Assembly (NCBI GenBank): GCA_026770025.1
Contig: JAMXDE010000018.1
Location: 372,001 to 436,000, forward strand
DNA length: 64,000 bases
From: Craspedostauros australis
Lineage: Eukaryota > Bacillariophyta > Bacillariophyceae > Mastogloiales > Achnanthaceae
Direction: 5' to 3'
Shown: in pieces, positions 62,157-64,000 of the stretch
How the letters are laid out: each line of letters starts with the position of its first letter
Position numbering within the stretch: position 1 is the stretch's first letter
Position numbers and translations under genes: made by a program
Notes under the pieces: generated by a model
What the model saw: only the letters and a program-made list of their open reading frames with translations
What the model was told of the DNA's origin: nothing
Database searches by the model: none

Positions 62157-64000
62157 TAATAATAATAACTCAGTGATTACGTTACGTGCCGCTAGGGCTT
62201 TACCCTCGTCTAGACGGGCCCCTCTAGGACCCGCTGTCGAGCGAGCTGTCGAAAGCGCGATCAAAGTTTGACGAGCCACCCGGCCATCAGCGAGCGTTCC
62301 TGTGTCATAGACTGGTGCCGCTGTCTGGCTCGAGCGTCCCGCCGTACCTGTTTCGCTCGTTCGATCCATGTGAGAACTTGACGATGCGTGCCAGTGTCGG
62401 CCACCCCGCCTTGTAGAAGAACCTGCGATTCGCGCAGGGTAAGGCCGGGGGGATGAGAGGAGCGGAGTCGTCGCGCGAAATTGCGATCACGTGCAACCTC
62501 CGAGTCTGGCGCTTCATGGACCAGGTGGTTCCTGGCGATCCAGACAGCCCAGGGTATCTTCCATATCCGGCGTATCACATCGGCCGCCCAGGCCTCCGCC
62601 GTTCGGTGCTTGGACTGATTGTGTTTCATCCATTCGTGTTGTTGCTGGCGCCAGTCCACATGCAGAAAGCCTTGGAGCAGCGGCAGCCACCCCAGAACTC
62701 GCTGAGGGCCCTGCGGCCGAACCTTCCAACGCCAACGACGCATCCCACTGCGCATGCCGTCCACCACTGTAGGGGCTGTGCCAACCGCCACCATGTACTC
62801 CGTCAATTCCACCACCGACGCTTCCCATACATCGTCAAACCCACCACAGGTAAGAAGATGCTCCACAGTCTCATCTTGACGGCAGCTAGGACACTCGGAG
62901 TGCCCTTGCTGCCCTGCCTGTTTCATTTTTCGGCCCACCGCCATGAACCCGGTTGAGAGCTTCGTCACGAACCGGGTATACTCACGGGCGGAAGCGGACT
63001 TGCGCGCCTTGGAGTATGCCAGCCAATCCACCGACGAGCAATCTGACTCACTCCAGCCATGTTTTGCTTGCCAATACTCAAGAATGTCATCCTGTTGTGC
63101 AGCTACCTCCATGGCGGAGGAGTCCACGTGCGAGTAGGGAGCCCCATTCCAGCCGATTCGCCAAATCGGGGCCGAAACGACCCATTTGTCTATCGCTGGC
63201 AACGCCGAGATTGCATCCCAGTGTCGCTTGGCTTCCGCGTCCGCTCGGACGTTCAGCCTAGCCCAGATGTCGAGTGGGGATGATGTATCATCCTGGTGCC
63301 CTTTCACCCACCTCCACTGTATAGAGCACTGGAGCATGGATTTAACGTGCTCGATCTCCGAGAGGATATCCCAATCCCTGTGTGTAGGCCGGGGAGAGCC
63401 GTCCCTAGCTCTGTTGAGAGCTTGTTTGCCATCGAGAGCGAGAGTGATGGAAGGGATGCTCACCTCGTGCTGCAGAAGAAACACGTGGATGAGGGAGGCG
63501 AGGATGCCCACCAGTTCGCTGCGATACGAGCTCTGCATCTGGGGAGATCCGGGGACTGTAGCCAACACCGAGACCGACTTTTGAGTGAGGGTGTCGTAGA
63601 TGATGGAAGCTGAGGTGCCCCTGCCGTCCTTGTAGGAGCCGTCGCTCACTGCCACCAGAGTACCCGCCTCGGACGCCCTTTGGGCATCTTGAGGAGTGAG
63701 GTCGCCTTCCGTGCTTTGGATGTACGGGAAGCGCTCGGGCTCGTGATGCGGAACCTCGTCCTGCGTGACTTGATGGCCTTTCGCGCTGTCCCATGTGATG
63801 TATCGGCCGTGCCTCGTCACAGAGACTCTCACAGCTTCCGCTGGTATGGGAAGGTCTGTGTATGCTGGGTGGAATCGCGCTCGCCTTGTGCGCCGTTGGC
63901 CCTGAGTCCTCCTGTAAGCTATCGTGGAGACCGTAGTCACCTCGAAGATTGCATCAGTGAGCGGGTCGTACCACCACCGCCACCTGTGCTCGTCAAAGTG
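62157..64000 (-). mobile_element. Non-LTR retrotransposon (LINE), 3' part, inserted in Copia 3
   Basis: On the minus strand the element enters from beyond the window and ends in a (TTA)4 tail at 62157-62168, where Copia sequence resumes. The coding frame covers an RNase H domain and a C-terminal zinc-binding motif, after which about 90 bp of 3' UTR precede the tail. RNase H at the C-terminus is known in several LINE clades; the clade cannot be fixed without the reverse transcriptase, which lies outside. Confidence 0.85.
62261..64000 (-). CDS. LINE ORF2 C-terminus: RNase H and zinc-binding region (partial)
   Basis: Open from the window edge to a stop at 62261, about 580 codons, so the protein's start is missing. 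RNase H signature: VAVSDGSYKDGRGTSAS (first Asp), SSYRSELVGILASLIH (Glu), LALDGKQALNRA (second Asp) and QWRWVKGHQDD (the usual WVKGH loop). All catalytic acids expected of an RNase H seem present. Further on, CPSCRQDETVEHLLTC is a CX2CX7HX3C motif like the zinc-binding region that follows the RT in many LINEs. The C-terminal 200 residues are Trp- and Arg-rich. No stop interrupts the visible part, so the copy may be recent. Confidence 0.85.
   Translation of the reverse strand, partial: HFDEHRWRWWYDPLTDAIFEVTTVSTIAYRRTQGQRRTRRARFHPAYTDLPIPAEAVRVSVTRHGRYITWDSAKGHQVTQDEVPHHEPERFPYIQSTEGDLTPQDAQRASEAGTLVAVSDGSYKDGRGTSASIIYDTLTQKSVSVLATVPGSPQMQSSYRSELVGILASLIHVFLLQHEVSIPSITLALDGKQALNRARDGSPRPTHRDWDILSEIEHVKSMLQCSIQWRWVKGHQDDTSSPLDIWARLNVRADAEAKRHWDAISALPAIDKWVVSAPIWRIGWNGAPYSHVDSSAMEVAAQQDDILEYWQAKHGWSESDCSSVDWLAYSKARKSASAREYTRFVTKLSTGFMAVGRKMKQAGQQGHSECPSCRQDETVEHLLTCGGFDDVWEASVVELTEYMVAVGTAPTVVDGMRSGMRRWRWKVRPQGPQRVLGWLPLLQGFLHVDWRQQQHEWMKHNQSKHRTAEAWAADVIRRIWKIPWAVWIARNHLVHEAPDSEVARDRNFARRLRSSHPPGLTLRESQVLLQGGVADTGTHRQVLTWIERAKQVRRDARARQRHQSMTQERSLMAGWLVKL

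Noticed and set aside
62157-62369. Apparent fusion of Copia 3 pol with upstream LINE tail sequence
   Set aside because: The frame happens to stay open across the LINE 3' UTR and tail; similarity to Copia 2 stops at about 62156.

Overview
The window looks like nuclear DNA of a diatom or close stramenopile relative. Reasons: short GT-AG introns; three genes fusing a CRAL-TRIO lipid-binding module to a DVLLGRGK-type DUF6824 domain, a family I know mainly from diatoms; two bestrophin-type chloride channels; and Copia and Ty3/gypsy elements of the CoDi/GyDi type. The species cannot be named from the sequence. All assignments are from reading translations and known motifs, with no database search.

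Left part (1-13.8 kb), gene-dense host DNA: a protein phosphatase-1 inhibitor-2 homologue (+), CRAL-TRIO/DUF6824 gene A (+), bestrophin 1 (-), an alpha/beta hydrolase (+), a COX23-like twin CX9C protein (+) and bestrophin 2 (-). The bestrophins share intron positions and phases, and gene A shares them with genes B and C, so the locus grew by old duplications.

Middle and right (13.9-59.6 kb), a tandem array of a 7.3-kb unit. Unit 1 carries gene B (15849-18791), unit 2 carries gene C (54067-56989), and the first 180 bp of a third unit is visible at 59449-59628. B and C differ at only six residues by my count. Unit 1 is swollen from about 7.3 to 38 kb by insertions that unit 2 lacks, so unit 2 is a natural empty-site control. 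A Ty3/gypsy element (19640-42629, target duplication cttgt) contains a Copia element (20986-26747, duplication tagcg) inside its coding region. Its 3' LTR holds two tandem DNA transposons (30646-38765 and 38770-42327) flanked and separated by atat. The first of these holds a further DNA transposon (30780-35333, duplication atag) with about 135-bp terminal inverted repeats. Only 87 bp beyond the gypsy element lies a second Copia element (42722-50573, duplication tgcatc). An older solo LTR of that Copia family, in inverse orientation, is present in both units and so predates the duplication.

Right edge (59.6-64 kb): a third Copia copy starts inside unit 3 and is interrupted by the 3' part of a non-LTR retrotransposon (LINE) with an RNase H domain, which runs off the window.

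Inferred order: old solo LTR; tandem duplication; Copia 2; gypsy; then Copia 1 and the DNA transposons inside the gypsy. The least understood item is the 4.55-kb DNA transposon at 30780-35333, whose transposase-like protein I cannot place in a named superfamily.
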